Below are positions 20,928 through 32,238 of a stretch of DNA of 48,274 nucleotides, in pieces. Below the pieces are notes generated by a model. The model saw only the letters and a program-made list of their open reading frames with translations, searched no databases and had not been told where the DNA came from. Every line of letters starts with the position of its first letter. The stretch's first letter is position 1. The translations under genes were made by a program, and so were the position numbers. The stretch spans positions 1 through 48,274 of the forward strand of contig JAQGDQ010001307.1 in the NCBI GenBank assembly GCA_030141605.1, written 5' to 3'. This stretch comes from Tubiluchus corallicola (taxonomy: Eukaryota; Priapulida; Priapulimorpha; Priapulimorphida; Tubiluchidae).

Positions 20928-22133
20928 ATGAAGCTCAGTCATTATTTGCTGTTCTTTTTTATTATATATATATTAGCGTGCAACGTGATAGTAAATTATT
21001 TCAAAGTTCCGTTGTTTGATCTCTTACTCGATAAACGAGACAACAAAAAAGAGTTTGTGACTATTCATGTGGCGTTGACTGCATGTGATAATAAGCCATA
21101 TATCTTGGAACAATTTCAAGTCTTGGTAAAGTCTTCTCTTTTGGTGACATCTGAATTCATTCATTTCCACATCTTTGTTGATAATGTCAATACAAAAACT
21201 TCAATTGTTCATATATTGAGTGAAATGTTAAAAATAAAATTATTTGCGGTAAGTTTTCACCATCCCTGGTATCCTCCTACTGAGAATTATACTTTGTGGG
21301 TGAATCCAGGAAGAAAACGTTGTAACACTGCATGGCTATTCTTACCAGACGTTTTACCAAATGTGGAAAAGATTTTAGCATTAGATATGGATGCTATAGT
21401 TGTGAAACCCTTAGAAATGCTTTGGCGTCATTTTGACCGCATGTCCAAGTCTCAAATGATGGGCCTAACATTTGACTTTTCTGGACCACATACTGCTCGG
21501 ATGCGTGCTTATTATAACAACCAAAGCCATGACAAGCAAAAATTGGAAACTTTTCTTATGCCACAAAAAGGTTTGAATTCTGGAGTAGTTTTACTGGATC
21601 TAAAAAAAATGCGAAAGTCAGACTGGAAAACAAAAATAATAAAAAATTTTAAAATGACTAGCAATTGTTCACCAGGTGAAAGCCTATTTAAGTACTGCCT
21701 GATACCTCAGAATACCTGCAATGTGTATTTCCACAGAAATCCTGAAAAGCTCTATTTACTTTCCTGTGATTGGAATTTCTGGTGGGGACATGGATTCAAA
21801 AAGTGGGACAGAAGGGACGTAAAATTCGTACCCAAAAGTGGACACAAAGTTGTTTCAAAATATTGCAACGCTGCTCGTCTACGTGGTGTAGGAATTTTGC
21901 ATGGAGCTGACGGCAGTTTTTATAAAAATGAGGAAAGATGTAAATGGATATTTTTTTACGTGTTTAACCTATATAAATCCGTACGTGTGAATGAAACAAA
22001 AATTTCGGTGATCAAAAAACTAATGAAACTTCGCAATGAAATGCCTTTTCAGATTGGAGATTCAGCACGAACAGTTACTCAATGCATGTCTGTTGTAGAT
22101 TTAATTCTCAAATCTCTGATTGGAAATAAATGA
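20928..22133 (+). CDS. GT8 glycosyltransferase, glucoside xylosyltransferase (GXYLT)-like, single exon
   Basis: Predicted type II membrane enzyme of 401 residues, using UDP-sugar in the secretory pathway. The start is the ATG at 20928; it is followed at once by a signal anchor (about residues 5-25). The GT8 metal-binding DxD is DMD at 153-155 in KILALDMDAIVV; the donor-binding NSG is at 217-219 in GLNSGVVLLDLKKMR; a late HG lies at 325-326 in GILHGADGSFY, the second metal-ligand region of the fold. The GVVLLDL and GILHG context resembles GXYLT more than other GT8 groups; GXYLT adds xylose to O-glucose on EGF repeats. Length fits that family (about 440). The lack of introns, next to multi-exon GT49 genes, may reflect retroposition. 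It could instead act with the GT49 neighbours, as in LARGE. An AATAAA overlaps the stop region (22126-22131). Confidence 0.88.
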   Translation: MKLSHYLLFFFIIYILACNVIVNYFKVPLFDLLLDKRDNKKEFVTIHVALTACDNKPYILEQFQVLVKSSLLVTSEFIHFHIFVDNVNTKTSIVHILSEMLKIKLFAVSFHHPWYPPTENYTLWVNPGRKRCNTAWLFLPDVLPNVEKILALDMDAIVVKPLEMLWRHFDRMSKSQMMGLTFDFSGPHTARMRAYYNNQSHDKQKLETFLMPQKGLNSGVVLLDLKKMRKSDWKTKIIKNFKMTSNCSPGESLFKYCLIPQNTCNVYFHRNPEKLYLLSCDWNFWWGHGFKKWDRRDVKFVPKSGHKVVSKYCNAARLRGVGILHGADGSFYKNEERCKWIFFYVFNLYKSVRVNETKISVIKKLMKLRNEMPFQIGDSARTVTQCMSVVDLILKSLIGNK

Positions 22134-23909
22134 ACAAAGAATTCGTTTTAACATTTTTTTACTCTGGAAGAACGGTTAACATAACAGCATAACTACAAAG
22201 ATGTTCCTGTTCGTTCAGTCTGCCTGCATATTTTTTGCCCATAACTAATGAGTTCTTTTACTGGCCATCCTTATCCAGGAAAGGGTTAGTAAATTATTTT
22301 TCGCGAAAGTAGGAATCTTAACTCCTCCAGGATGGCGGCACTCAAAATAAGTCTTATAAGACCTATGACTTTAATACTACAGTAAGAGCGCATAACTAAA
22401 TGACTACAAATTCCAGATTTATAAAGTGCCAGATTTAAGTAGCTATACTACAACTGAAGTTCTGAAGTCACAACTAAGTCGACATGGTACATCGACATGA
22501 CTCTCAGAATGACTTCGTTCTCGTTATTTTGTAATGAACTGAGTATTGGTACATCATGAACTGTAATGAACTGAGTATGTGATAATACGGTTGTCTAATC
22601 TATAAACTACCATACATAAAAGCTTCAGAAAATTTCAGTATTTTTTTGGGGTTATTGCAGTTACAATTACAATTTACATAATATACATTTTTTTGGGTTA
22701 TTGCAGTTACAATTACAATTCACATAATATACACACTGATTACAAAGATATAATTACACACATATATAACACTATAAAATCATATACTAAGAATACAAAA
22801 TTACAAGTCAAATCCAATAATTTAAACTAAAGACAGAACATCAAACTTTGATATATCAACCGAATGATGCAACATATATGTACATAAACACAAATTTAAT
22901 GTAGTTGCATACACATATAGTATTTAATTTAGATAAGTGATGTTAGTTATATATACACAATTCGTTTTTTTATTGTAATTACATCATAGGACTGAAACAG
23001 TTTAAAACAAAATTACAAGCAATTTGGAGAATTTCAGAATCGTTTGAGCCTAATAATAATTTAAGTTTGTCATCATCTGATAAGTTCAAGAGCAAATGTG
23101 TTTCATCTTCTATTTCTCCTTCCTTGGGGGCGCATTAAGTACAGTATCTTTCACTGGCTGGGATTTTATTAAGTGTATGATGTTTACCGGTTTCTGTTGC
23201 ATATTTAACGTTTAATATGTGACTTCTCACCGGCGAATATTTTACAGATCCATCATTGCCAAACATCCCCTGTATTAACTACCCAGCTGCTTTAGTATTT
23301 TAAGTTAACTTTAATAACTTCGGGCAGGTGGCGCCACAGTACCTAAGTGTTTAATTCTGATAAAACTAATAATGCCATCCGTTAAATAGAAAATTCGGTA
23401 CCTGAATGAAGTGGGCAAACATTTGCCTAGATAGAATAACCTTGTATATAATGCATAGTATCCGATGGCTTCTATACTGTTCAAAATCTTATAGTGTTGA
23501 ATGGCCCTGTATATCGGCCACTTAGCTAGCGGTCATGCATCGCATGGCCATGACATACATAAATATTACATAGTATTAGTTTTTAACATGGCACAAAGTA
23601 TATGGTAACTAATGTTACATATCTTAACCACAAGATTTTCTGTTACTAAGCAGTTAGTGTGATTTATTTATGCGAGATTCGGAGCCATTCGGAAGAATCC
23701 GAAGCAAAGTTCTAGGTGAAGCCATGCTGTTATACTTTTTTCGTTTCTTATTCTTAACAGCCATTCTCAGATTACTAGTAAGTTCTTGAGATTTCTTCCT
23801 TCTAATCTAAGAGACGGATTGTTAGCAGTTCATGTGCACAGTGCTGCAATGATGTACAATAATTATAAGACGCCAGACATTAAACTAGCTATTAAGGAAG
23901 TGGACAGTA
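22134..23909. other. Intergenic stretch without a recognisable gene
   Basis: AT-rich sequence with a 46-bp tandem duplication at 22640-22733 and a 63-codon open frame at 23786-23977 that overlaps the duplicated block and shows no motif. Confidence 0.55.
22640..22733. repeat. 46-bp tandem duplication
   Basis: GGTTATTGCAGTTACAATTA occurs twice, 46 bases apart, with the flanks also repeated. Confidence 0.93.
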
Positions 23910-25310
23910 GCAACACATTTCTTTTTTATAAAGTGAAACAAAGTATGATGATCTTTTTTCAAAATTCTAAATGTTAAATGTTTATTTTTACTTTTAAATG
24001 TTTTAATTCAAATTTTGTCACATAGCTGAACATTTTAATGAAACTAGGTGTACAAACTAGGCCTACCATTGCTTCAGTTTGTATCGCGCATCCTTTTGTG
24101 AATTTAAAATGATGGGCGCTTATGATTTTAGTCAAATGATTGCAATCAAATATATCGGCCGTGGTGTCTTATTTACGAAAAATCCATTTTGGAGAACCTG
24201 CTGAACGTGTGCAATGCCCTTCTATATACACATTGCCCCGATACCGACTACGAATTTCACGTACAAACATCTTATAAACATGCATATTTTGATTCACTGT
24301 GTCTCCATACTTTGCTAGATAGGAACTCGCGTTCATCCACATCCCTGCATGGGTAACAAAGGCGTTGTCAAGTATATGAAAATCGTAATCTTGAAAACAC
24401 ATTTCAAAGGCATGTTGTGTCTTGTCTCGTTCATTTCCGCGAAATCTTTCATCATGCATGGGTTCACAGTTGTTTCCTAGAAAGAAAAGCTGACGATTTT
24501 AGTCACTCAATTAAAATCGAATCATTTCAATACTAACTACTTAGAAAATGCAAACCGAAAATTAAGCAAAAAATGCCATTTTCAAAAAAAAAATTCGAAA
24601 GAAACAATGAATACATTTTTGACCCTGATAACTGCACAAAAACTACAACAAAAAGAGCAAAATTTGGGTTAGTTATGATAGTTGTGGTTGTTCAACAGGC
24701 AGAGATGTCTAAAACAGGACCAAATAGATATGATATGATAAGTTGTACATACCGATGTAAACAGGCTCCCATGTTGATGGAATCCACTTGGTGATGTAAA
24801 ATACATTTAATGAATTCTTTGATGATACTTTTGCAGTCATCCACATTTCAAGATCTGGAATGAAATGTGACATTGGTGCAACATTTTGCAAAAAATCAAA
24901 TTATTTAAGCAAACTGTTTGAAAAGGACAAGGTGTGAAAAACAAAAGTCTAAAAAAAGACCAAATCACTTGGAACGTTTATGAAGGGTTACTTGGATACG
25001 TTAACTATATATATCTTCCGTTCTTGTTGCTTTGGTCCGGAGTGTGCTGTTTTAGGTAATCACTAAAATGCAAGGTCTAAGGCACATTAGCAATTTGATC
25101 TTGGTACGGTTATTGTAATTACTTAGAAGCAAGGTAGCTTGCTCCTTAAACCAAGCTATAAAATTCCGTAGTTAACAGCTTGACAGTGTCTTGTACGCTG
25201 CAAAAATGGCAGTAAAATCTTATTATGCGCTCTTTAAGAGTAGGCCTAAACATTTTTTATATAAACACATTTTTTTCCTATTTCATATTGTTCCTGGGTT
25301 CGACCCGGTA
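23910..25310. repeat. Segmental duplication, copy 2 (matches 16252-17715)
   Basis: Same orientation as copy 1. It stops at GGGTTCGACCC near 25310, before the exon that carries the DxD motif, so this copy lacks the catalytic half of the gene. Confidence 0.9.
24169..24885 (-). pseudogene. Truncated GT49 copy (gene B): last two exons only, broken acceptor
   Basis: Exons 24885-24753 and 24476-24169 match the last two exons of gene A. Both frames are open and DERFRGNERDK and DYDFHILDNAFVTH are kept. At the first exon the acceptor AG of gene A has become AA (position 24886 on +), so it could not be spliced at the same place. No upstream exon with the DxD motif is found before the retroelement at 25852. 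This is a partial gene duplicate and almost surely non-functional alone. Confidence 0.88.
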
Positions 25311-25851
25311 GATAAGCGCATAATGGACATTCCAGAAATTTAAAAAAAGAAACAACATACCATCCAAGCTGTGACATATAAGGGGGAAAGAAACAAGTTG
25401 CTCAGACTTGTCTGTTGAATTTTGATATATATATATATATACAAAAGTTAGGGTTGCGTACGAAACAAATTTATTAACTTTATGAGGAAACGTGTCCGTT
25501 CCACAGAGTCATAGTTTGTTCATTTAAGGCACAATTTAAAAATTAACATGTGGAAATAATAAAAGATAAAGGACAACATTCACTTAATGTTAGTAAATAA
25601 GACTGACAATTGTATTTATTACAATAAAATGTGAATTGTAGTTTTCACTGGTTAACAATTAAGATTCCAACCTTACTATTCATCATTAGATCTGCTGCGC
25701 GTATGCGCATATTAGCTCTTAACCTAATAAGAAGTTAAGCATATCATAAGTTAGACTTAAACTAAACCACTCGCAACCAACATCAGAATCATCTCATTTA
25801 CTTGTGCATACCTTTACGCTCTATAGTTATTCAATTATAGAATTACATTAG
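25311..25851. other. Stretch between GT49 copy B and the retroelement
   Basis: AT-rich with an (AT)n run near 25425-25440. I see no long terminal repeat or primer-binding site here. Confidence 0.55.
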
Positions 25852-26382
25852 GACACAGGTGCTTCCACCTCTTGTTTATTCTTAAAACTATATAAAAGAC
25901 TAGGTATGGGTGCTCCTAATGTAAGCAACATGACGCTGAAAGATGCCTCAGGCACGGCTATGCCTGTAGTTGGCGAAAAAGTTATTGAAACGAAATTTGG
26001 GGATAATAAAGTACGCATTAGATATCAGATAGTAAAAATGAAACAAAATGCTATATTAGGGATAGACGCCTTACACGGAATGAATGCGTCTTTGGACTGT
26101 GGTAAAAAGTTGTTATTTATTGGGAAAAAGGCCCATTTACTTGCTTTAAATAAAATTTGTGAGCAGGAGCCTGATATACTGCTTGCGGATGAGAGTGTTG
26201 ACCTGCCTAGCTGTAGCGAGATAGTAATGCGTGTTCGATTTAAACGTGATAGGCCTTATGGACAGCTGTTATGTGTGGAAATGGCTGAAATTGCACCCGT
26301 GTTTAAGAACCGCTCAGACATAGGATTTGAGGCTGGTTTAATTGGAGTAGAAGAAGTGCGAAAGAGTTCCCTACTTATATGA
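25852..26382 (+). pseudogene. Retropepsin remnant
   Basis: The active-site DTGAS is encoded at 25852-25866. Further on, AILGIDALHGMNA fits the ILGxD region near the C-terminal end of retroviral-type aspartic proteases. The frame is open to a stop at 26380-26382. The codon before DTGAS is TAG, so nothing upstream is joined. Confidence 0.85.
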
Positions 26383-26719
26383 AATAATTAGAGTAGGCCT
26401 ATCAGAATTAGGAAGAATAATGTAATTGGCACTGCACAGCAGGTTAGCATAGCAGATGTCCATGGTATTGCGATAACGAATAACCAGAAGATTAGGGGCA
26501 GTTCGAGTGATATTAATAGAGAAAATAGTCAGCGAAGGCTTGTGAATGGTAACCTTCACTGCAGGCCCGCGCTGAAACAGGAAGTTTTGCAGAGGTCTTG
26601 AGGTCGCACGTCGCATTTAGCGGTGAACGCTGTGTAGCGCAGCGCGCGTGGTAGTAAAACTCACAGTGTCGCGACTGGTAATTACCCTTTAGAAGTAGAA
26701 TATGATAATGGAATAATTT

Positions 26720-27660
26720 AGAGAAAGAGCTGAATAAAATTATTCGCGAATTACTAGCAGCTAAAATAATCGTGCCAGCAAATAGTCCCTGGGCGTCACC
26801 CTGTTTGTTAGTTAAAAAGGCAGATGGAAAAAGTTATCGGCTAGTAATAGATTATAGAAAAATTAATAAATGCGTAAGTTCGATGCCTACTCCAGCCGAA
26901 CTCTATCGAATTTTACTGATAAACTACAGGGCGCCAAACACTTCAGCTGTTTATACTTGCGACAAGGTTTCTTGCAAATACCGGTCCATATGGACGATCA
27001 GCCTAAAATGGCGTTCATTACACAAGGTGGTTCATATATGTTTACACGTAGCCCCATGGGTCTTTTAACGAGCCCATCAGTGTTTTGGCGCGTGATCAAT
27101 AAACTATTAGACGGAATCACTGATAAGTTTAGCATAGCGTACCTAGATGATATTCTAGTGCATTCAAAAACGCAAGAAGAGCATTTAAAACCTTACAAGA
27201 AGTTTTTAGACGGCTAAGTGAGGCTAATCTATGGTTAAAGCCTTCAAAATGCCAGTTTTTTAAGTCTGAGGTACAGTTTTTGGGATATATTATTAGTAAA
27301 GATGGTCTCAGACCTGATCCCAAGAGAGCTAAGGCAGTACAAACAATGGACCGACCGATTAATGTGAGAGGTGTGAGAAGTTTTATTGGAAGCTGTAATT
27401 ATTATCGAGCGAATATACCGAGGTTTGCAGTGATCGTTCGACCGTTAACAGAATTAACAAGGAAAAAGTTAAGTTTATTTGGGGAGCAGCGCAAGAGAAA
27501 GCGTTTAAGGAACTAAAAGCTGCGTTATTAAATCCGGTACTACTTACCCATCAAGAAAGGCCATATATTCTATATACAGACGCTAGTCTGTACAGTGTGG
27601 GAGGTGTATTGATCCAGGAAATTAATGGGGTAGAACGGCCTGTGGAGTTTTTCTCACACC
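26720..27660 (+). pseudogene. Reverse transcriptase and partial RNase H remnant
   Basis: The first part in one frame gives KELNKIIRELLAAKIIVPAN and SPWASPCLLVKKADG, then RLVIDYRKIN. After a frame change near 26870 come FSCLYLRQGFLQIPV, SPMGLLTSPSVF and the catalytic YLDD of AYLDDILVHSKT. In the family, FSCLYL is normally F-x-x-LDL; here the first catalytic Asp is Tyr. A second shift near 27215 leads to FLGYIISKDGLRPDP. A third near 27470 leads to the RNase H start YILYTDASLYSVGGVL. A stop at 27680-27682 follows shortly after and the rest of RNase H is missing. Confidence 0.9.
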
Positions 27661-27682
27661 AATTAATGCCTACGCGTTATTA

Positions 27683-29296
27683 GAGCGCAATGATGATGAT
27701 CAGGTTCAGTCTGCCAATTCTTCAGGGACTTTATTCCCTAAGAAAAAGGTTCAATTGCGCGAGGAGGCATTGCTGAAAAGAAACAGAATTAATGAGAATT
27801 CCGAAAATGGCAATGAGCCAAATCCGGAAGTGACCAGGTCAGAGGTCACGGAGTTGACAGCGGATAGTAAACTAAAGGAGACGTTGATCGATAAGAAAAG
27901 GTTTGCTTTGTTGCAGAGTCAAGATGCGACACTTTCTTATTTGACACATGTAATTACGAGTCCTAAGCAGTCTCAGGAGGCGTATAGGTTATTAGAAGAT
28001 TATGCGATAAATGACGATGGTCTACTATGCCGAATAAATAAGAAATATGGGGCGAATGAAAGAAATTATTACTTAATTGTAGTTCCGACGGTTTTAATGG
28101 ATGAAGTGATTAGGGAGGTTCACAGTTCATTCACTGGTGGACATTTTGCATTGGCTAAAACGGTTAATAAGATTTTGGTGGTCCACTATTAGACAGGACT
28201 GTAAGCATTTTATAGAAAGTTGCCCTATCTGTAATAAGAAGAATGGGAATGTCATAAGATTTCCCATGCAAGAGGCACCTATTCCGATAGTGCCTTATCA
28301 AACTGTGGCGACGGATATCGTAGGGCCACTACCTGTGACAGACAGAGGTAACAAATATATAATTTCGTTCACGGACCTGGCCACCAAATGGGTTGATGCC
28401 GTGGGTATACCCGATAAAAGGGCTGAAACGGTAACTGAAGCTTTTGTGAATGAGATTAATTGTAGATATGGGACCCCATCAAATTATTAACGGATAATGG
28501 CATGTCATATGTCAATGATATGACCAAGAGACTGACCAAACATTATGGGATACGCCACATTACAATAACTCCCTATAACCCCCCTGGAAATGCGCTTGAA
28601 GAGCGTTAACATGCGACGTTAATGAGTTTGTTACGGCAGCTAACGGACAAGAATCCCCAAGATTGGGACGGACAGATCCCAAGGGCCTTAGCAGCCTATC
28701 GCACTTCCATACACAGAACGTCGGGATATTCCCCCTATTACCTCCTATTTGTATGTGCACCACGAGGGATGATAGAGAACCATTTGGCAGAGCCGGATAA
28801 ATATGTGGGAGAGGATAATTTTGAGAATTATTTACAAATGATGCATCAGGCTTTTGTGGTAGCTAAGAAGAGAACAGAAGAAGCCAGAGCCAAGTGTAAG
28901 GAGTTGTATGACCGTAAGGCCCAGACTCATCATTTCAGGGCTGGCGATATTGTCTTCTATTATAACCAAGCTATGAAACCAAAAGCTTCAAGAAAACTGC
29001 ATCAGTATTGGGAAAGTAACTATGTTGTGTTGACGAGATTAGGTAAACATAGGTACAAGATAAAGAACATGGACACGGGCCGGGTAAGAACGTGCCATGT
29101 GACACATTTGCGATTAGTGCCTCCCACGGCTGCCTGGTCAACTAAACCAGGAGCTCGAGAGAAAAATAGAGCAGGCAGACCTCTGCGTAGAGCTGCTCGC
29201 GTTTCTGAACCTGAAATCTCCCAGGAAGGAGATATTGTTAGTAGGAGGGGCCAGGAAGGGTCAGCCCCTGTAGGAACCTCGTTGAAGGGAAGGTAG
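27683..29296 (+). pseudogene. Integrase remnant with zinc-binding, catalytic and C-terminal parts
   Basis: The zinc-binding HHCC region is split: EVHSSFTGGHFALAKT before a frame break near 28190, and CKHFIESCPICNKK after it. The catalytic core has ATDIVGPLPV (first Asp), LTDNGMSY (second Asp, after a shift near 28490) and NPPGNALEER (Glu), where the next codon after ER is TAA. The C-terminal part has FRAGDIVFYY and HVTHLRL, as in gypsy-type integrases. All three catalytic residues can be seen but no single frame joins them. Confidence 0.9.
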
Positions 29297-29328
29297 ATAG
29301 CGAGAAGGCTGTAGATAATGCTGAGAGT

Positions 29329-29745
29329 TTGGCATGGGACCCCTTTAACGCCCCGTTCTTAGAAGCAGATAGAGAGAACCGAGAGGAAATTCCGGAAGTT
29401 AGGTTAGGAGATGACCTTGGCGAAGAGCTGTCTGAAGAAGAGACACCTCGCCCTGGTGTACCAGAAGAAGATACTTTAGAGATCTCTAGTAGTTCGCCAC
29501 CACCCCTGCTATTGCCGGAAGAAGCGCACTCTGGCGCGACCAAGCGGACAATAAGCGATAGTGGTAGCGAATTCTCTGAGGTTAGTGCGAAATCGAGACG
29601 AACCGGAAGTGGTATGACCCATAGCGAAACCTCTCAGACAGGTAGCTCGATAGAAACAGAATATGAAGATGAAGGACCACCTTCTCTGGAAAGGGTTCTC
29701 CTTGTATCTAGGCCCTGCGCTGTGTGGCGCTGGTTGCACTATTAA
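29329..29745 (+). CDS. Acidic, serine-rich ORF at the 3' end of the retroelement
   Basis: 138 codons in a different frame from the integrase. It is rich in Glu, Asp, Ser and Pro (LGEELSEEETPRPGVPEED), without membrane segment or known domain. It may be the decayed C-terminal tail of the polyprotein or an accessory ORF. Confidence 0.35.
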   Translation: MAWDPFNAPFLEADRENREEIPEVRLGDDLGEELSEEETPRPGVPEEDTLEISSSSPPPLLLPEEAHSGATKRTISDSGSEFSEVSAKSRRTGSGMTHSETSQTGSSIETEYEDEGPPSLERVLLVSRPCAVWRWLHY

Positions 29746-32238
29746 GAAAGTGTATAGCAATATGGGCAACAAGTGTCCTCACTGTAAAAATATTAGACAG
29801 ACCTAGAAGATTAATTGGAAATTTAATTTAGAGAAGAAGCTTGATTCGAAAAATAATGGAAAGGCATAGTGAAGAGCCAGCCGAATTATGTTAAAGCTTA
29901 AATAGCAATAGATACCAAAGAATTTTAAGGGGAAAAGACAGTGCAGATAATTAGAACTCGACCCATATTAAAATAAAATGCTGCCAGAGGTACAGTTCAC
30001 CCACCAGGAGCGCTCATTGGTGAAAAAGAGGCACAGTTCGCTGCTAAAGCGCAGGTCTCAAGCGGTACCCCGTGGCGGTATATGAATCGCGCGCATTCAG
30101 GAACATGCAAATCTAAAAAAAGTTACAAACTAGAAGTTATATATTGAAATATTGGAAACTTGTATGGCAATTTTTTCTAACAGTGCTCCTTCTATATAAT
30201 GTCATTCATGATATTATCTCAGCTCGTGCGTTTTCATGAAACTTAGAATACATATTTGTCACTTATATTCCAGCATATAGATAGAAAAATATTGAAAAAC
30301 TACAAAAAAGACGAATTTTGCTGATTTTTGTGAAATTTTAAAGTGCCAGTACTAAATACTCAAACAGGCTCCAGCGAATTTTCTTTTTTATATTATTAGT
30401 GAGGAAGATGGTTAACACATACATGAAAACCAGAAGTTCTGTAGCCCCGCAGTGGGCGAGTTATGAGCCTTACAACTTAACCTTTCCCTGGACTCTTAAC
30501 AAACAGCCGAATTTGAAAAATGCCGTTCTCTGATACTATTAATAGTATGTCAGAAAAAGTTAGGATATCAGAAGACAATGTCTGGGTCTATGTACCAGCC
30601 AACTTACATCGACCCATCTATAATAGTTTATACAGGAGAAAAAGTTAAAGTAACCCCCCCCCCCAAAATAGCGATTTTTTGCCTCTTTTGAGGTCAATTT
30701 CTTGATGCGGTCATTTCTCAGCCAATAGTAGCTCGATCGATTTGATATCTTGGTTACATGGTTTTGGTGGTCGCCCTTCATGTTAGAAAAAAATGATATA
30801 AATTCGTCACCCCTCATGTGCCACCCCCTGCATGGTGCTCTCGTGGACTCGTTCTTAAGATGTTCAAGTCTTACACTAACTACGGCTGCTTCACTAGCTT
30901 CAGCTGCTGAGCTGTGGTTAGAGGCTTGCCTGAGCGGTTCATACTGGTATGCTGAAACTCCCAAAACGCCTTTGCTTCATGTCACTGCAGCTTCTTCTCG
31001 AATCATTACTGTCGAAATGTCACATCATTAATAAAAATTATTTATAAATCAGTAAAATCACGCTGAATTCTTACTCCATCATGCCTTTGTTCGTCAGTAA
31101 CGCTGTCAATAGCAACTGTGTGAATTCTCAGATTCAGCTATCAACTGAAAACAGCGACCATTTTTCTCATAGGACCACATCGTGTTATAATTATACAAAA
31201 ATCATTATCGAAGGACAATCCAAGTTAATTATGAAAAAATCGCCAGGATTCAAGCAAAATGAAGCAGCTTTTGATAATTATGTGGTCATTTGCTAATGGA
31301 ATATATAAAAATGTGCAACACTTTTCTATCATATCAGTTATCATTAAATTTTAACGATTTTTTCAATGCATTAGAAATCCACAATGCGTCAATTTCCACC
31401 TGCAGAGTCAACAATCCATGTGGCACTTATTAACAATTATTCAGACAAATTTAAAAAACCAATAAACAAAATTTAATAGCAAATTACTGTAAGCGGATTA
31501 TCTATAGGTCTTGTTGTAGTTATCATGAGTATGACTCCCGTCGTCCACTTTCGAGGTAAATAAATAAAGATTTAACATTTGACATAAGAATGACAAGTCC
31601 TGTATAAATTAACTAATTTACACTATTTATTCTACTCTGTAGCTGACAAACATTATCTAACACTTTGACATTACATAAAAACTAATACTGGCACTAGATT
31701 ACAAAAACTTCAGTACTTCTTGTCAAACGGCGAAAATATCATTGCTCGTCACGCTCTATGATTGCCACATAAAGGGTGAGAAAAACCCGATTTAGAATCC
31801 TAAATAGATAGCATTTACGAAACAAAACGGTGCATCGTCAATACAGTGACACTGACAGCAAGCAAGTGCCAATGAGAAACCCCATGTGAAATAGCGCCAA
31901 AGTGAATACATTTACATGACCGGCCTAGGTCACAGTTACAATTGGGATTAGAATTAGCCATTTGAGAGATAATTTATGCGCAAGAATTATGGCATTTTTG
32001 AATGATATGATATTCCGATGGCAACTGCACGAGTGAAAAAATAACTTCATGTGTGGAACGATCGTTAACTGACACTTGCGCGATATCAAGATGAGTACCT
32101 TAAGTTATGTGATAAATTATTCTAAATTCTTTAATAAGTGCTACATGAACCGTAATTGAACTATCTTGTGAATTTCTTATACAGAGCATTTAAAATATTT
32201 CATCAAATTATTTTACTGTTGTCAGTAAAAATCTCTAG
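29746..32238. other. Intergenic stretch without a recognisable gene
   Basis: It contains a 134-codon open frame on - (30560-30964) and several shorter ones, none with recognisable motifs. The GC-richer patch at 29990-30090 and the C-run at 30654-30663 look like repeat debris. The upstream part of gene C's promoter must lie near 32 kb, but I cannot define it. Confidence 0.5.

Larger units (their letters stand above)
25852..29745 (+). mobile_element. Decayed Ty3/gypsy-type retroelement (protease to integrase, no gag, no LTRs seen)
   Basis: The order protease, reverse transcriptase, RNase H, integrase identifies a Ty3/gypsy (Metaviridae-like) pol. The coding sequence is split by at least five frame changes or stops, the first reverse-transcriptase catalytic Asp is replaced, and the RNase H is cut short. 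The 5' edge is at the protease DTGAS motif, directly preceded by an in-frame TAG, and gag is absent. A purine run AAGGGGAAAAGA near 29928 could be the polypurine tract, but I found no matching repeats at the two ends. It is a dead insertion between two GT49 loci. Confidence 0.92.

Noticed and set aside
30560-30964. 134-codon open frame on the - strand as a gene
   Set aside because: No recognisable motif, an overlapping open frame on the other strand, and a C-run inside. It is probably repeat debris.
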